Shown: positions 34,347 to 43,402, numbered from the stretch's first letter. The stretch is 64,000 bases of DNA from RGIG3178 sp942492795 (GCA_942492795.1 OW818639.1:1736001-1800000); one strand, 5' to 3'. Translations and numbers: made by a program. Notes: generated by a model not told the origin, from the letters alone.

Positions 34347-35629
34347 TGAATACAGAAGACAAAGATATTTGCATACAACCGCGCATGCTATGCGGTGACA
34401 TAGACGCCATATCCTCCAAATCCGATGTACATCGGATCCTGATCTGCGCAGCTCTTTCCCAAGCGCCGACAAAGGTACAGTTCTCAACGCTGTCCAACGA
34501 TATACTCACGACCATCGGGTGCTTGCGGTCGATGGGTGCAGCGATCGAACAACAGGAAGACTGCTGGTATGTTACGCCGATTGCGCAAAAGCCGACCGGG
34601 CAGGTGCGGATCAATTGTGCCGAAAGCGGATCAACCGTACGGTTTTTGATTCCCGTGGCCGCAGCTCTTGATCTGGACGCCTGTTTTACGGGAGAGGGCA
34701 GGCTTCCGCAGCGCCCTCTGGGTGCTCTGCTTTTGGAAATGGAAAATCACGGTATCCGGTTTTCACAGCATATGCTTCCCATTGAAATGACAGGCCGCCT
34801 GGAGCCCGGACAGTATTCGATTCCCGGCAATATCAGCTCCCAATACATCACGGGTCTGTTGATGGCGCTGCCGCTTTTGTCATCGGACAGCACGATCCAT
34901 CTGACAACGCACCTCGAATCGCGCCCCTATGTGGAGCTGACCATCGCGACTTTGCGCAAGTTTGGCGTTGTGATCGAAACACTGGAAAACGGATTTGCCG
35001 TCGCGGGAAATCAAACCTTCCGTTCACCGGGCAGTATCCGGGCGGAAGGGGACTGGTCCAACGCCGCTTTTTGGCTGTGTGCGGGCGCTATCGGGAAAAA
35101 GATCTCTTGCCACAAGCTCGACATACACTCCGTGCAGGGTGACAGGGAGGTAGTGGATATCCTGCGTCAATTCGGCGCTCACGTCGAAGTGGACGGGGAT
35201 ACGGTGTCGGTTGAAAAGGGCGATTTAAAAGGCATTGAAATAGACGCCTCGGCGATCCCCGACCTGATAACGGCTCTTGTGGTTGTGGCCGCCGTAGCAC
35301 AAGGCACTACGACGATACATTCGGCGGGGCGGCTGCGCATCAAGGAGAGCGACCGGTTATCGGCGCTGTCGGAATACCTTCTGGCACTGGGCGCGGACGT
35401 TACGGAGCAGCCGGAAGGTCTGTTGATCAGCGGGAGGCCGAAGCTTCGTGGCGGTTGTGTAGACGGGCAAGGGGATCACCGCATTGTGATGTCCGCCGCT
35501 GTCGCCTCGGTGATGTGTGAAGAAGAGGTATGCATCCACGGTGCGGATGCCGTCAACAAATCCTATCCGGAATTCTTCGAAGATTTTCTAATGTTGGGAG
35601 GCGAGTCGCATGTCATCCATGATCGGTAA
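34343..35629 (+). CDS. aroA: 3-phosphoshikimate 1-carboxyvinyltransferase (EPSP synthase)
   Basis: Adds enolpyruvate from PEP to shikimate 3-phosphate. The 428-residue two-domain protein has SSKSDVHRILICAAL (substrate Lys/Ser/Arg block near the N-terminus), NCAESGSTVRFL (the LxNSGTxxR-like block, here with Glu-Ser), and GDHRIVMSAAVAS near the C-terminus. It starts on the aroB stop and extends 20 bases into aroC. The altered block suggests a class II-like enzyme; glyphosate sensitivity cannot be judged. Confidence 0.93.
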   Translation: MMNTEDKDICIQPRMLCGDIDAISSKSDVHRILICAALSQAPTKVQFSTLSNDILTTIGCLRSMGAAIEQQEDCWYVTPIAQKPTGQVRINCAESGSTVRFLIPVAAALDLDACFTGEGRLPQRPLGALLLEMENHGIRFSQHMLPIEMTGRLEPGQYSIPGNISSQYITGLLMALPLLSSDSTIHLTTHLESRPYVELTIATLRKFGVVIETLENGFAVAGNQTFRSPGSIRAEGDWSNAAFWLCAGAIGKKISCHKLDIHSVQGDREVVDILRQFGAHVEVDGDTVSVEKGDLKGIEIDASAIPDLITALVVVAAVAQGTTTIHSAGRLRIKESDRLSALSEYLLALGADVTEQPEGLLISGRPKLRGGCVDGQGDHRIVMSAAVASVMCEEEVCIHGADAVNKSYPEFFEDFLMLGGESHVIHDR

Positions 35630-36710
35630 CCAACTTACCATCAGTATATTCGGGCAGTCCCACGGCAAGGCGATCGGCATTGTAATGGACGGAATTCCGG
35701 CAGGCGAGACCATCGATACGGAAGTGATGCAGCAATTCCTGCAGCGTCGTGCACCCGGGAGGGCCAGCCATACCACCGCAAGAAGGGAAGAGGACGTTCC
35801 GATTTTTCTTTCAGGGCTTGTCGGGAACACCACGTGCGGCGCCCCGCTGTGTGCCATCATCGAAAACAACGATGCGCGATCGCAGGACTATGAGGCAATG
35901 CGGGATATTCCGCGGCCATCGCACGCGGATTTCGCCGCCTATGAAAAATACGGTACGTTTTTTGATATCAGAGGCGGCGGCCAGTTTTCGGGCAGGCTCA
36001 CGGCACCGCTGTGCATTGCGGGCGCCATCTGCCTTCAAATGCTCAGCCGGCGCGGCGTCACAATCGGTTCCCATATCGCATCCATCGGCTCGGTGGAGGA
36101 TAAGGCGTTTGATCCGGTCAACATCGAAACATCGCTGCTTCAAAGCTTAACGCAAAAGCCGTTTCCCGTGATTGACGACAAGGCAGGAGAAACCATGCTG
36201 CAGGCCATTTCGGAAGCTCAAGTGGACGGAGATTCGATCGGCGGCATTGTGGAAGCCTGTGCCATAGGCGTTCCGACGGGCATCGGACAGCCCATGTTCG
36301 ACGGCATTGAAAACTGCCTGGCCAAGATCCTCTTTGGCATTCCGGCCGTCAAGGGCGTCGAATTCGGCAGCGGATTTGCAGGCGCTTTGCTTCGCGGCTC
36401 GCAGAACAACGATGCGTTCTATTATGATTCTCAGGGCAAAGTGAAAACCAGGACCAATTCGCACGGGGGCAGCCTTGGCGGCATCAGCTCCGGCATGCCG
36501 ATATTGGTTCGCGCGGCATTTAAACCGACGCCTTCGATCTCGCAAGAGCAACAATCCGTCAGTTTCAGTGGCAAGAAAGACGCTGTATTAAGTGTAAAAG
36601 GCAGGCATGATCCCTGTATCGTACCAAGAGCGGTGCCTTGCGTCGAAGCGGCAATCGCGGTTGCGCTGATGGATTTGATGCTTCAAAGGGCATCGGAAAC
36701 TAATATCTGA
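35610..36710 (+). CDS. aroC: Chorismate synthase
   Basis: FMN-dependent formation of chorismate from EPSP. The 366-residue protein has FGQSHGKAIGIVMDGIPAG near the N-terminus, the RRAPGRASHTTARREED block, and the conserved FxxGRxTA region (GGGQFSGRLTAPL). GGAGG eight bases upstream sets the start, which lies inside the end of aroA. Confidence 0.95.
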   Translation: MSSMIGNQLTISIFGQSHGKAIGIVMDGIPAGETIDTEVMQQFLQRRAPGRASHTTARREEDVPIFLSGLVGNTTCGAPLCAIIENNDARSQDYEAMRDIPRPSHADFAAYEKYGTFFDIRGGGQFSGRLTAPLCIAGAICLQMLSRRGVTIGSHIASIGSVEDKAFDPVNIETSLLQSLTQKPFPVIDDKAGETMLQAISEAQVDGDSIGGIVEACAIGVPTGIGQPMFDGIENCLAKILFGIPAVKGVEFGSGFAGALLRGSQNNDAFYYDSQGKVKTRTNSHGGSLGGISSGMPILVRAAFKPTPSISQEQQSVSFSGKKDAVLSVKGRHDPCIVPRAVPCVEAAIAVALMDLMLQRASETNI

Positions 36711-36740
36711 TTTCAACTATAGCAAAAGGAGCTGTTTTAA

Positions 36741-37880
36741 ATGGAATTACCCTATTTACGCCAGGAAATTGACCGGATAGACGATGAAATGGCAAAATTA
36801 TTCGCCCTTCGCATGGATACGGTTTTGAAGGTGGCGGAATATAAAAAGCAAAGCGGATCGCCGGTGATGGATATGGGCAGGGAGCGTGAGATTATCCATC
36901 GTGTTGCGGAAATCGTAGGTCCCGAATATGCGGGCTACGCAAAGCAACTGTATTCCACCATGTTTGAGCTCAGCCGCAGCTACCAGAACCAGAAGCTTTC
37001 AGAGCAGACGGCGTTGATCCAAAGCATTCGGCATGCACAGCAGAATACCGCAAGATTGTTCCCTTCAAAGGCTGTCGTAGCCTGTCAGGGCGTGGAAGGC
37101 GCGTATTCGCAGCAGGCCTGCGATAAATTGTTCCCCATCGCGGATGTGATGTATTGCAGCCGGTTTGAAGGCGTATTTCAGGCGGTGGATTCCGGGATAT
37201 GCCAATACGGTGTCCTGCCCATTGAGAACAGCTCCGCGGGTTCGGTAACGGCGGTATACGATCTGATGCGGAAATACAATTTCTTTATCGTGCGCAGCGT
37301 GCGGCTCAAGATCGATCACGCGCTTTTGGCAAACGCCGATGCCAACATTTCGACCATTCGGGAAATCGTTTCCCATGAACAGGCATTGAGCCAGTGCAGC
37401 GAGTATTTGCGGCAGCACCCTCAGATCAAAGTGACGGTATACGAGAATACGGCAACGGCGGCAAAGTATGTTGCGCAATCCGGCAGGAACGATCTAGCGG
37501 CGATCTCGTCGGCAAACTGCGCGGAGCTGTACGGCTTAAAGCAGCTTGATGTCAATGTTCAGAATTCCGATCACAACTATACCCGGTTCATCTGTATTTC
37601 CAAAAGGATGGAAATTTATCCGGGAGCCAACCGCATCAGCCTTATGCTGACAACGGCGCATAAGCCGGGATCGCTCTACGCTATCGTTGCAAAGTTCGCA
37701 TCGCTTGGCATCAATCTGCTCAAGCTCGAGAGCAGGCCGATATCGGGAAGCGATTTCGAATTCATGTTCTATTTTGATATCGAGGCGACCGTCGATGCGG
37801 AGGAAACAATATCGCTTATATCCCATCTGGAGAAAGATCTGCAGACCTTCGTATTCCTTGGAAACTATTCGGAAGTATAA
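36741..37880 (+). CDS. pheA: Bifunctional chorismate mutase / prephenate dehydratase (P-protein)
   Basis: Converts chorismate to prephenate and on to phenylpyruvate. Domains of the 379-residue protein: AroQ-type chorismate mutase (1-90, LRQEIDRIDDEMAKLFALRM), prephenate dehydratase (about 112-290, with ENSSAGSV and the catalytic NYTRF motif), and an ACT domain (about 300-375, with ESRP and GSLY in place of GALV) for Phe feedback. It probably supplies chorismate mutase for the tyrosine branch as well. Confidence 0.94.
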   Translation: MELPYLRQEIDRIDDEMAKLFALRMDTVLKVAEYKKQSGSPVMDMGREREIIHRVAEIVGPEYAGYAKQLYSTMFELSRSYQNQKLSEQTALIQSIRHAQQNTARLFPSKAVVACQGVEGAYSQQACDKLFPIADVMYCSRFEGVFQAVDSGICQYGVLPIENSSAGSVTAVYDLMRKYNFFIVRSVRLKIDHALLANADANISTIREIVSHEQALSQCSEYLRQHPQIKVTVYENTATAAKYVAQSGRNDLAAISSANCAELYGLKQLDVNVQNSDHNYTRFICISKRMEIYPGANRISLMLTTAHKPGSLYAIVAKFASLGINLLKLESRPISGSDFEFMFYFDIEATVDAEETISLISHLEKDLQTFVFLGNYSEV

Positions 37881-37891
37881 CGAGGTATAAG

Positions 37892-39127
37892 ATGCAGTAC
37901 GGACTTATCGGAGAAAAGCTCGGTCACAGCTTTTCCAAACAAATACACGGCATGCTTGGCGATTATGCCTACGATCTGAAAAGCCTGCCTCAAGAAGAGC
38001 TTGGCCCGTTTCTTTGTGACGGACAATGGCTTGGGCTAAACGTCACCATCCCGTATAAGCAGGCTGTTATTCCCTATTGCGATACGCTGACAAAGACCGC
38101 ACAAGCCATCGGCAGCGTCAATACGCTGGTGCGCCGTAACGGGAAAATCATCGGCGACAACACGGATCTTTACGGCCTGTGCGCTATGGCAAAACGGGCG
38201 GGCATCACATTTTTGAACAAAAAGGTGCTGATCCTTGGCAGCGGCGGGACAAGCCTGACAGCCCAGGCGGCTGCAAAGAACGGCGGAGCAAAACAGATCG
38301 TCGTGGTGTCCCGCAAGGGACAGGACAATTATGAGAATATAAGCCGGCACAGCGATGTGCAATGCATCATCAACACAACACCCGTCGGTATGTTTCCGAA
38401 TAGCGGGGAAAGCTTGGCCGATTTGAATCGGTTTCCTCAGTGCAGCGGCGTTTTGGATGTCATCTACAATCCGTTGCGCACCAAGCTGTTGCTCGATGCA
38501 AAGGAGCTCGGCATTCCTCACAGCGGCGGACTTTTCATGCTGGTGGCCCAGGCCAAAAAGGCTTCGGAGCTCTTTGCGGAAAAAGAAATTGATGATCAAA
38601 AGATAGAACAGATTCATGCCGTACTTGAAAAACAGCTGACCAATATCGTGCTTATCGGCATGCCAGGCTGCGGCAAGACGACCATCGGAAGGGCTATCGC
38701 GGACAGCCTTAAGCGCAAGCACGCGGACGTCGATGAATTGATAGCGCAACAGGCAGGCATGATGCCCGCGCAAATCATTCGCGAGCAGGGGGAAAAAGCT
38801 TTCCGGCGGTTTGAAACGGAGATTTTGGCCGAAGTCGGCAAACAGACCGGTATTGTTATCTCCACCGGAGGCGGCGCGGTGACGATGGAAGAGAACTATT
38901 TGCCGCTCAAACAAAATGGGCTGCTTTTCTTTATCGAGAGGGATCTTGAAAGACTGCCGACACAGGGAAGGCCGCTGTCCCAAGGGCTTGATGCTTTGAC
39001 GCAGCTGTACCAGACCCGTCTGCCGCTCTATCTTGATTTTGCGGATCACCGCATCGACGGAAACGGCACCGTGGAGCAGACGGCAAAGAAAATCATGGAG
39101 GTGTTCAATGAATCTGCTTGTGATTAA
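37892..39127 (+). CDS. aroE-aroK: Fused shikimate dehydrogenase-shikimate kinase
   Basis: A single 411-residue frame carries two enzymes. Residues 1-245 are shikimate dehydrogenase (substrate block GHSFSKQIHGM, NVTIPYKQAVI with the catalytic Lys, NTDLYGL, NADP-site GSGGTSLTA). Residues 250-411 are shikimate kinase with Walker A GMPGCGKT (256-263), the shikimate-binding DVDELI and GGGAV region, and RPL lid. Together they convert 3-dehydroshikimate to shikimate 3-phosphate. The frame is continuous with no stop or ribosome-binding site at the junction, so it is a true fusion. It overlaps aroQ by 20 bases. Confidence 0.93.
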   Translation: MQYGLIGEKLGHSFSKQIHGMLGDYAYDLKSLPQEELGPFLCDGQWLGLNVTIPYKQAVIPYCDTLTKTAQAIGSVNTLVRRNGKIIGDNTDLYGLCAMAKRAGITFLNKKVLILGSGGTSLTAQAAAKNGGAKQIVVVSRKGQDNYENISRHSDVQCIINTTPVGMFPNSGESLADLNRFPQCSGVLDVIYNPLRTKLLLDAKELGIPHSGGLFMLVAQAKKASELFAEKEIDDQKIEQIHAVLEKQLTNIVLIGMPGCGKTTIGRAIADSLKRKHADVDELIAQQAGMMPAQIIREQGEKAFRRFETEILAEVGKQTGIVISTGGGAVTMEENYLPLKQNGLLFFIERDLERLPTQGRPLSQGLDALTQLYQTRLPLYLDFADHRIDGNGTVEQTAKKIMEVFNESACD

Positions 39128-39542
39128 CGGCCCCAACATCAACATGCTGGGTATCCGGGAAAAGCATCTGTATGGCGCGGAAACCTATGATAATCTCGTG
39201 GCGTACATCCAACGGATTTGCACAGACCTCGGCATAAGCGTTACCTTTTTCCAATCCAACCATGAAGGCGCCATCGTGGATGCCATTCAAGAGGCATATC
39301 AAAACATGGATGCCATCGTCATCAATCCTGCCGCCTATACCCATACCAGCATCGCCATTCTGGATGCTCTCAAGGCCGTGGCGCTGCCGGCTGTGGAGGT
39401 GCATTTGACGGACATAAAAAAACGCGAAGCATTTCGCCACAACTCCTACGCGGGCATGGCATGTGAAAAAACCTTCGCGGGACTTGGATTTGCGGGATAC
39501 GAAAAAGCCATTTCGTATCTGCACGGGAAATTGGAACCATAA
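39108..39542 (+). CDS. aroQ: Type II 3-dehydroquinate dehydratase
   Basis: Dehydrates 3-dehydroquinate to 3-dehydroshikimate. The 144-residue protein is the normal type II length: NGPNINMLGIREKHLYG (with the catalytic Tyr), QSNHEGAIVD, NPAAYTHTSIA and the EVHLTDIKKREAFRHNS block with the catalytic His. The ATG at 39108 follows GGAGG inside the end of the fusion gene. Last gene of the operon, followed by a strong terminator. Confidence 0.95.
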   Translation: MNLLVINGPNINMLGIREKHLYGAETYDNLVAYIQRICTDLGISVTFFQSNHEGAIVDAIQEAYQNMDAIVINPAAYTHTSIAILDALKAVALPAVEVHLTDIKKREAFRHNSYAGMACEKTFAGLGFAGYEKAISYLHGKLEP

Positions 39543-39554
39543 TGTGATTCAAAC

Positions 39555-39585
39555 AAAAAAGCAAGCACAGGCTTGCTTTTTTTTG
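39555..39585. terminator. Terminator of the aromatic operon
   Basis: AGCAAGC / GCTTGCT stem flanked by A6 and T8, between the convergent aroQ and carboxypeptidase genes. Confidence 0.8.
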
Positions 39586-39619
39586 TTTGAAAAGACAACG
39601 ATTTAAAATTTGAACAGAC

Positions 39620-41407
39620 TTAGTTTGCGTTTGCCCGCGCCCATTTGATCAACACCGGCCAGAGGTTTTTGTTCTTAGCCCAGATCGTTGAAAACTGAGA
39701 GAGCGGAAGAGGACAGCTGACACTGCCGGTTTCGATGGTGACGGACGGAATTCCGCATGCGGAAAGCGCCCAATCCTTATAGCCCGCGCCTTCCGTCAAC
39801 GGCGTACCGAATATCCCGTACCCCGTCAGCGCGCTTATGGTGCTGCCCAGGGAGCGGCTCTTCGCATTGACGGCATCGCTTGCGAGCGGGAACTCGACAT
39901 AGATGTCGCTGCCGGTGGAATGATAGCTGACGGTGACATCAAACGTGTGGCTTTGCGTATACGCCGCCAACGCCAAAGCTTCCGGTTCTTTCATCGGGGC
40001 ATCACCTTTGTAGTCAACACCCGCAGGTTTATTGACACTGTCTTTTTCGTTCCAGCCGGACGGGAACTGAAGATTCAGATCCACGCCGTTCGCGTTGGCC
40101 TTCCACAGCATAAGGTAATTCGGTAAATTCGAGGAACTGACCAGATTCAGCGTGCAGATCGCAAGAACGTCGCTGGAACCGGATTTGGTTTGGCTGATCG
40201 TGATGCCGTCCGGATTGATCATCGGGATGATGTGGAAACACGCGTCGGCCATCCATTGCGCATTGGTTTGCCCATCGTAAACGGTTCCCGGGTTTGCCAG
40301 CATGGATTCAACCTGCATCATCACGATATTCGGATTCATATATTCGCGCCCGTGTATACCGGCATGGATCAATACCTGATTGGCAGCGTTGGGATTGCCA
40401 ACCACCAACACCGGGATATCCCTGCCTTGCACGCTTTGACCGACAGAAGCAACGGCTATTTGGTCGGAATACCGGGATTTCAGCGACGCAATATCCTGTT
40501 TCATCTGCTCATAGGAATAGATCGACCTTGCTTGTACGACGGGGCTGACAGAAGAATAGAGCGTTACATTCAGAAGACTGCTGCTGATCCAGGCATGCTG
40601 GCCGTTGAAATCGATCTCGACCCACTTTGCCTGTACACTGTAAACCGGAAAAACGTCACTCCCATACGCTTTGCCGAGCGCCGTGTACGTGGTTCCGGGT
40701 CCCTTACGAACGTTGGCGAAAGTCGTCACATTGATAACTGCGCCCGTACCGATCGTGCCATCGGGCAATGGAGGCTGTGGGGAAGGAGACGGTGAAATGC
40801 TGGGCGTGGGTGTTGGGGTTGATGCATCCGTCGGAACGGGGGACGGTGTTGAAGGCGCAGCCGAAACCGGCGTAAATGCAATGTAGCTGGCAATCACCCA
40901 GCCCGGATTGCCATTGTAAAGTATCTGATACCAACTGCCTTGCTTTTGATAGATATATTGCGTGGAGCCATTGTTGACCCTGCCCAGGATGGCATAGCCG
41001 GTGCTTGCCCCGGAACGCACATTCAGCGCACTTCCGCCTGTTTTTACAACGCCTACTCCTATGGCATTGGGCGGAGCATTGGTCGGCGTACTCGTTGATG
41101 TGCTTGGAGTAAACCTGATGTATTTGCCGCTGACCCAACCCAAAGCGCTCTTAAATGCGATCTGGTACCAGCCGTTTTTTGACTGATATACCGTAACGGC
41201 CGCACCTCTTGTGATGCTTCCGAGTCTGGTGCCGGATGTCGAGGGCGAGGAACGCACACTAAGGCTGCTCGCGGTGCAAACGCCGGAACCTATGGGTGTT
41301 TGCGCATGTGCGGAATTTGAAAACAAAGCAAACGATAGTAACAAAAGAGAGATCGATAGAAAAATGATAATTGGTTTTCGGATGTGACTTGCGGTCGATT
41401 GTTGCAA
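39620..41407 (-). CDS. Secreted M14 zinc carboxypeptidase with three SH3 domains
   Basis: A probable peptidoglycan peptidase (gamma-D-glutamyl-L-diamino acid type). The 595-residue protein has a signal peptide (1-35, ending SAHAQ), three bacterial SH3 repeats (about 38-100, 115-180 and 218-280) separated by a Pro/Thr/Ser linker, and an M14 domain (about 300-590). Zinc ligands are seen in HAGIHGREY and in SYHSTGSD, and the catalytic Glu in VTIETGS. The usual GVDLNRNFP reads GVDLNLQFP, losing the substrate-binding Arg. The start is TTG at 41407, nine bases after AAGGAG. Confidence 0.82.
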   Translation of the reverse strand: MQQSTASHIRKPIIIFLSISLLLLSFALFSNSAHAQTPIGSGVCTASSLSVRSSPSTSGTRLGSITRGAAVTVYQSKNGWYQIAFKSALGWVSGKYIRFTPSTSTSTPTNAPPNAIGVGVVKTGGSALNVRSGASTGYAILGRVNNGSTQYIYQKQGSWYQILYNGNPGWVIASYIAFTPVSAAPSTPSPVPTDASTPTPTPSISPSPSPQPPLPDGTIGTGAVINVTTFANVRKGPGTTYTALGKAYGSDVFPVYSVQAKWVEIDFNGQHAWISSSLLNVTLYSSVSPVVQARSIYSYEQMKQDIASLKSRYSDQIAVASVGQSVQGRDIPVLVVGNPNAANQVLIHAGIHGREYMNPNIVMMQVESMLANPGTVYDGQTNAQWMADACFHIIPMINPDGITISQTKSGSSDVLAICTLNLVSSSNLPNYLMLWKANANGVDLNLQFPSGWNEKDSVNKPAGVDYKGDAPMKEPEALALAAYTQSHTFDVTVSYHSTGSDIYVEFPLASDAVNAKSRSLGSTISALTGYGIFGTPLTEGAGYKDWALSACGIPSVTIETGSVSCPLPLSQFSTIWAKNKNLWPVLIKWARANAN

Positions 41408-41500
41408 AGGGGGAAGCTCCTTCCAAAACCAGCTAATATTGCATATAAGAAGATGATAATACGTAGAAGATGTTTTATCAACACCTAATTTATGGATTGG

Positions 41501-41534
41501 AAAAACAGCAAAGCGGCATTGACATGCCGCTTTG
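41501..41534 (-). terminator. Terminator after the SH3 protein gene (minus strand)
   Basis: AAAGCGGCA / TGCCGCTTT stem with an A-run on the plus strand (T-run in the minus-strand transcript), directly past the stop of the gene at 41543. Confidence 0.7.
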
Positions 41535-41542
41535 AAATTCCA

Positions 41543-42769
41543 CTATTTGCCAGCCAAATAGGCTTGCTCAATCGCGCTCTTATGATCGGGGTCCACCTTA
41601 TAATCGCAGTGCGTTTTGGAACCGACGAAATGCAGGCAGATCTGTCCTCTCATGCCGTTGTTGGGAAGGGTGTCGCCGCTGTGCGGCATGCCGTTGATGG
41701 AACCGGCATATGCCTGGCCGTTGATGATGGCCCATACGGGTCTGCGATTCCAGGTCCAACGCCCGCCGTAGCAAGCTTTTAAGGCAGCGGTGTCCGCTTT
41801 GGTAGCCGGCTCAATGTCGGCATGATTGGTTCCGCGCCAGTATTTCATTTGCATAACGGTACCCGTACGGACATCCACCAAGGTGAAGTAGCTGCCTCTT
41901 TGCCAAAATTCACGCAAGCCGTCTTTGCCAAACCAGTCTATGAGCTTAACCGTACCTTTTATCTGACTGACCAATGGATCGGCATCTGCCGGAAGCATTG
42001 TTACAGACGCGGTTGCCTGGGTGATATTGATCACCTTGATATAGGATTTGCTCGCATACCCAAAGGATCCTTCATAGCTGATGCAATACCAACTGCCCGA
42101 GATGGACATGATATCGACCGTTTCGCCCTTGGCAATCCGATAGACCGCACTATATTTGGTTCCCGGACCTTTGCGGACACACAGCGATCCGCTTACAGTG
42201 TTGACGATACCGGTTCCTATCGGCGTACTGTCATCAATTGCATCGTCAGGGTTGGCTGAATCGCCGCTTCTGCTTTCCTCTGTCGATTGTGTAACGGTCG
42301 CGGATCGCAGGGAATAGACCACATATTTTTTGCTTATCCAGCCGAAGCGTGTGCCAAGCTGTATCTTTAGCCAGCCGTTTTGTTCGGCGTAGACATCGTG
42401 GCAGGTGTTTTTTGAGGCGGTGCCAATGCGCTTATAGCTTGATCCCGGACCCAAACGCACGTTGAGCGATCCTTTGACAAGCTTGACGACGGCTGTCCCC
42501 AGAATTCCCGACGTGTCCGGCGTTGAAGTCGGAGCCGGTGAAACGGACGAATCAGGGGTTGAAGCAGACGCATGTGATAGAGACGGTTCGGTTGTCGTAG
42601 GTGAAGCAGTCGATACCAACTGCACAACCGGCAGTTGAGAATTCTTCGAAAAGGAGGTGTTTACATCGCCGGATGCTGCAAAACTCTTGGAGGCCGGCAT
42701 CAACACAGTTAAAAGCGATGCGATGATGGCGGCACTTATAAGCTTACGAAGGTGAATTCTTGTAAACAT
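41543..42769 (-). CDS. Secreted SH3-domain protein with a conserved His/Cys C-terminal domain
   Basis: A 408-residue protein with a signal peptide (about 1-32, ending FAASG), a Ser/Thr/Pro-rich spacer, two SH3 repeats (about 90-150 and 180-240), and a C-terminal domain (about 265-408). The latter contains NGMPHSG and GQICLHFVGSKTH, with spaced His, Cys and His that recall L,D-transpeptidase or other cysteine-nucleophile folds without matching their exact HGC motif. It probably acts on the cell wall. The start at 42769 follows AAGGAG; a longer frame upstream lacks a site. Confidence 0.65.
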   Translation of the reverse strand: MFTRIHLRKLISAAIIASLLTVLMPASKSFAASGDVNTSFSKNSQLPVVQLVSTASPTTTEPSLSHASASTPDSSVSPAPTSTPDTSGILGTAVVKLVKGSLNVRLGPGSSYKRIGTASKNTCHDVYAEQNGWLKIQLGTRFGWISKKYVVYSLRSATVTQSTEESRSGDSANPDDAIDDSTPIGTGIVNTVSGSLCVRKGPGTKYSAVYRIAKGETVDIMSISGSWYCISYEGSFGYASKSYIKVINITQATASVTMLPADADPLVSQIKGTVKLIDWFGKDGLREFWQRGSYFTLVDVRTGTVMQMKYWRGTNHADIEPATKADTAALKACYGGRWTWNRRPVWAIINGQAYAGSINGMPHSGDTLPNNGMRGQICLHFVGSKTHCDYKVDPDHKSAIEQAYLAGK

Positions 42770-42879
42770 GTAAGAACTCCTTAAACAAACGGTAACATTT
42801 TCTCTATAATAACCCGTCGATTTCGAATTATCAAGCATTAAAAAAAATGAAACACTCGTTTTACCGCATCGATGTGCCC

Positions 42880-42907
42880 TTGACGAAAAAGTTCGCTATG
42901 ATATACT
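42880..42907 (+). promoter_or_regulatory. Promoter of the tRNA-Leu gene
   Basis: TTGACG (42880-42885), 16-base spacer and TATACT (42902-42907), ending 14 bases before the tRNA. Confidence 0.6.
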
Positions 42908-42921
42908 TAAAAACGACAAGC

Positions 42922-43007
42922 GCCGGAGTGGCGGAATGGCAGACGCATGGGACTTAAAATCCCCCGCTCGCAAGAGCGTACCGGTTCAAGTCCGGTCTTC
43001 GGCACCA
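42922..43007 (+). tRNA. tRNA-Leu (anticodon TAA)
   Basis: An 86-base class II tRNA with acceptor GCCGGAG / CTTCGGC, anticodon TAA in a CTTAAAA loop, a long variable arm (CCCGCTCGCAAGAGCG), T-loop GGTTCAAGTCC and encoded CCA. It stands just before an AT-rich gap and the NRPS operon. Confidence 0.93.
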
Positions 43008-43044
43008 AAACTGTTCCTGATCCGAATACAGGAGCAGTTTTTTA
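43006..43044 (+). terminator. Terminator after tRNA-Leu
   Basis: A ten-bp stem (ACTGTTCCTG / CAGGAGCAGT, one G-T pair) followed by six Ts. Confidence 0.75.
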
Positions 43045-43402
43045 ATTAAACATTGCATAACTTTGAAAACTATAATATGATATTTAATGAATCTATATTG
43101 TTAAATAATAATATTATAGTATTGATAGAAACAATATAGAATTAATACGATGAATAGTTAAAAATAACAGACGCACTTATGCTAAAGTCGTGGAGAATGT
43201 ATAACCAGACAAACCAAAAAGCAGTGTTAAAATCAAACAATTTCAAAGACCTGACCTCGAACACGCGGATACGATCATCGGGAAATCTGCGCAATAACAG
43301 ATTTACATACAAGTTTACGATGCGTATAATGTCCTTAATAAGGATACAAGAAAAGGTTAAGCGTATTTCATCATTATTCTAGCATAACGGGGGCAAATAT
43401 CG
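43045..43402. other. AT-rich gap upstream of the NRPS operon
   Basis: About 360 bases, with the first 130 strikingly AT-rich (runs such as TTAAATAATAATATTATAG). No convincing gene is present; a 67-codon frame at 43179 has no ribosome-binding site. It must hold the NRPS promoter, but I find no clean -35/-10 pair. Composition differs sharply from both sides. Confidence 0.6.

Noticed and set aside
38036..39145. 369-codon open frame on the minus strand
   Set aside because: Antisense to the aroE-aroK fusion, with no domain signal.
43179..43382. Small 67-codon frame in the AT-rich gap before the NRPS
   Set aside because: No Shine-Dalgarno, atypical composition, no motif. Probably chance.
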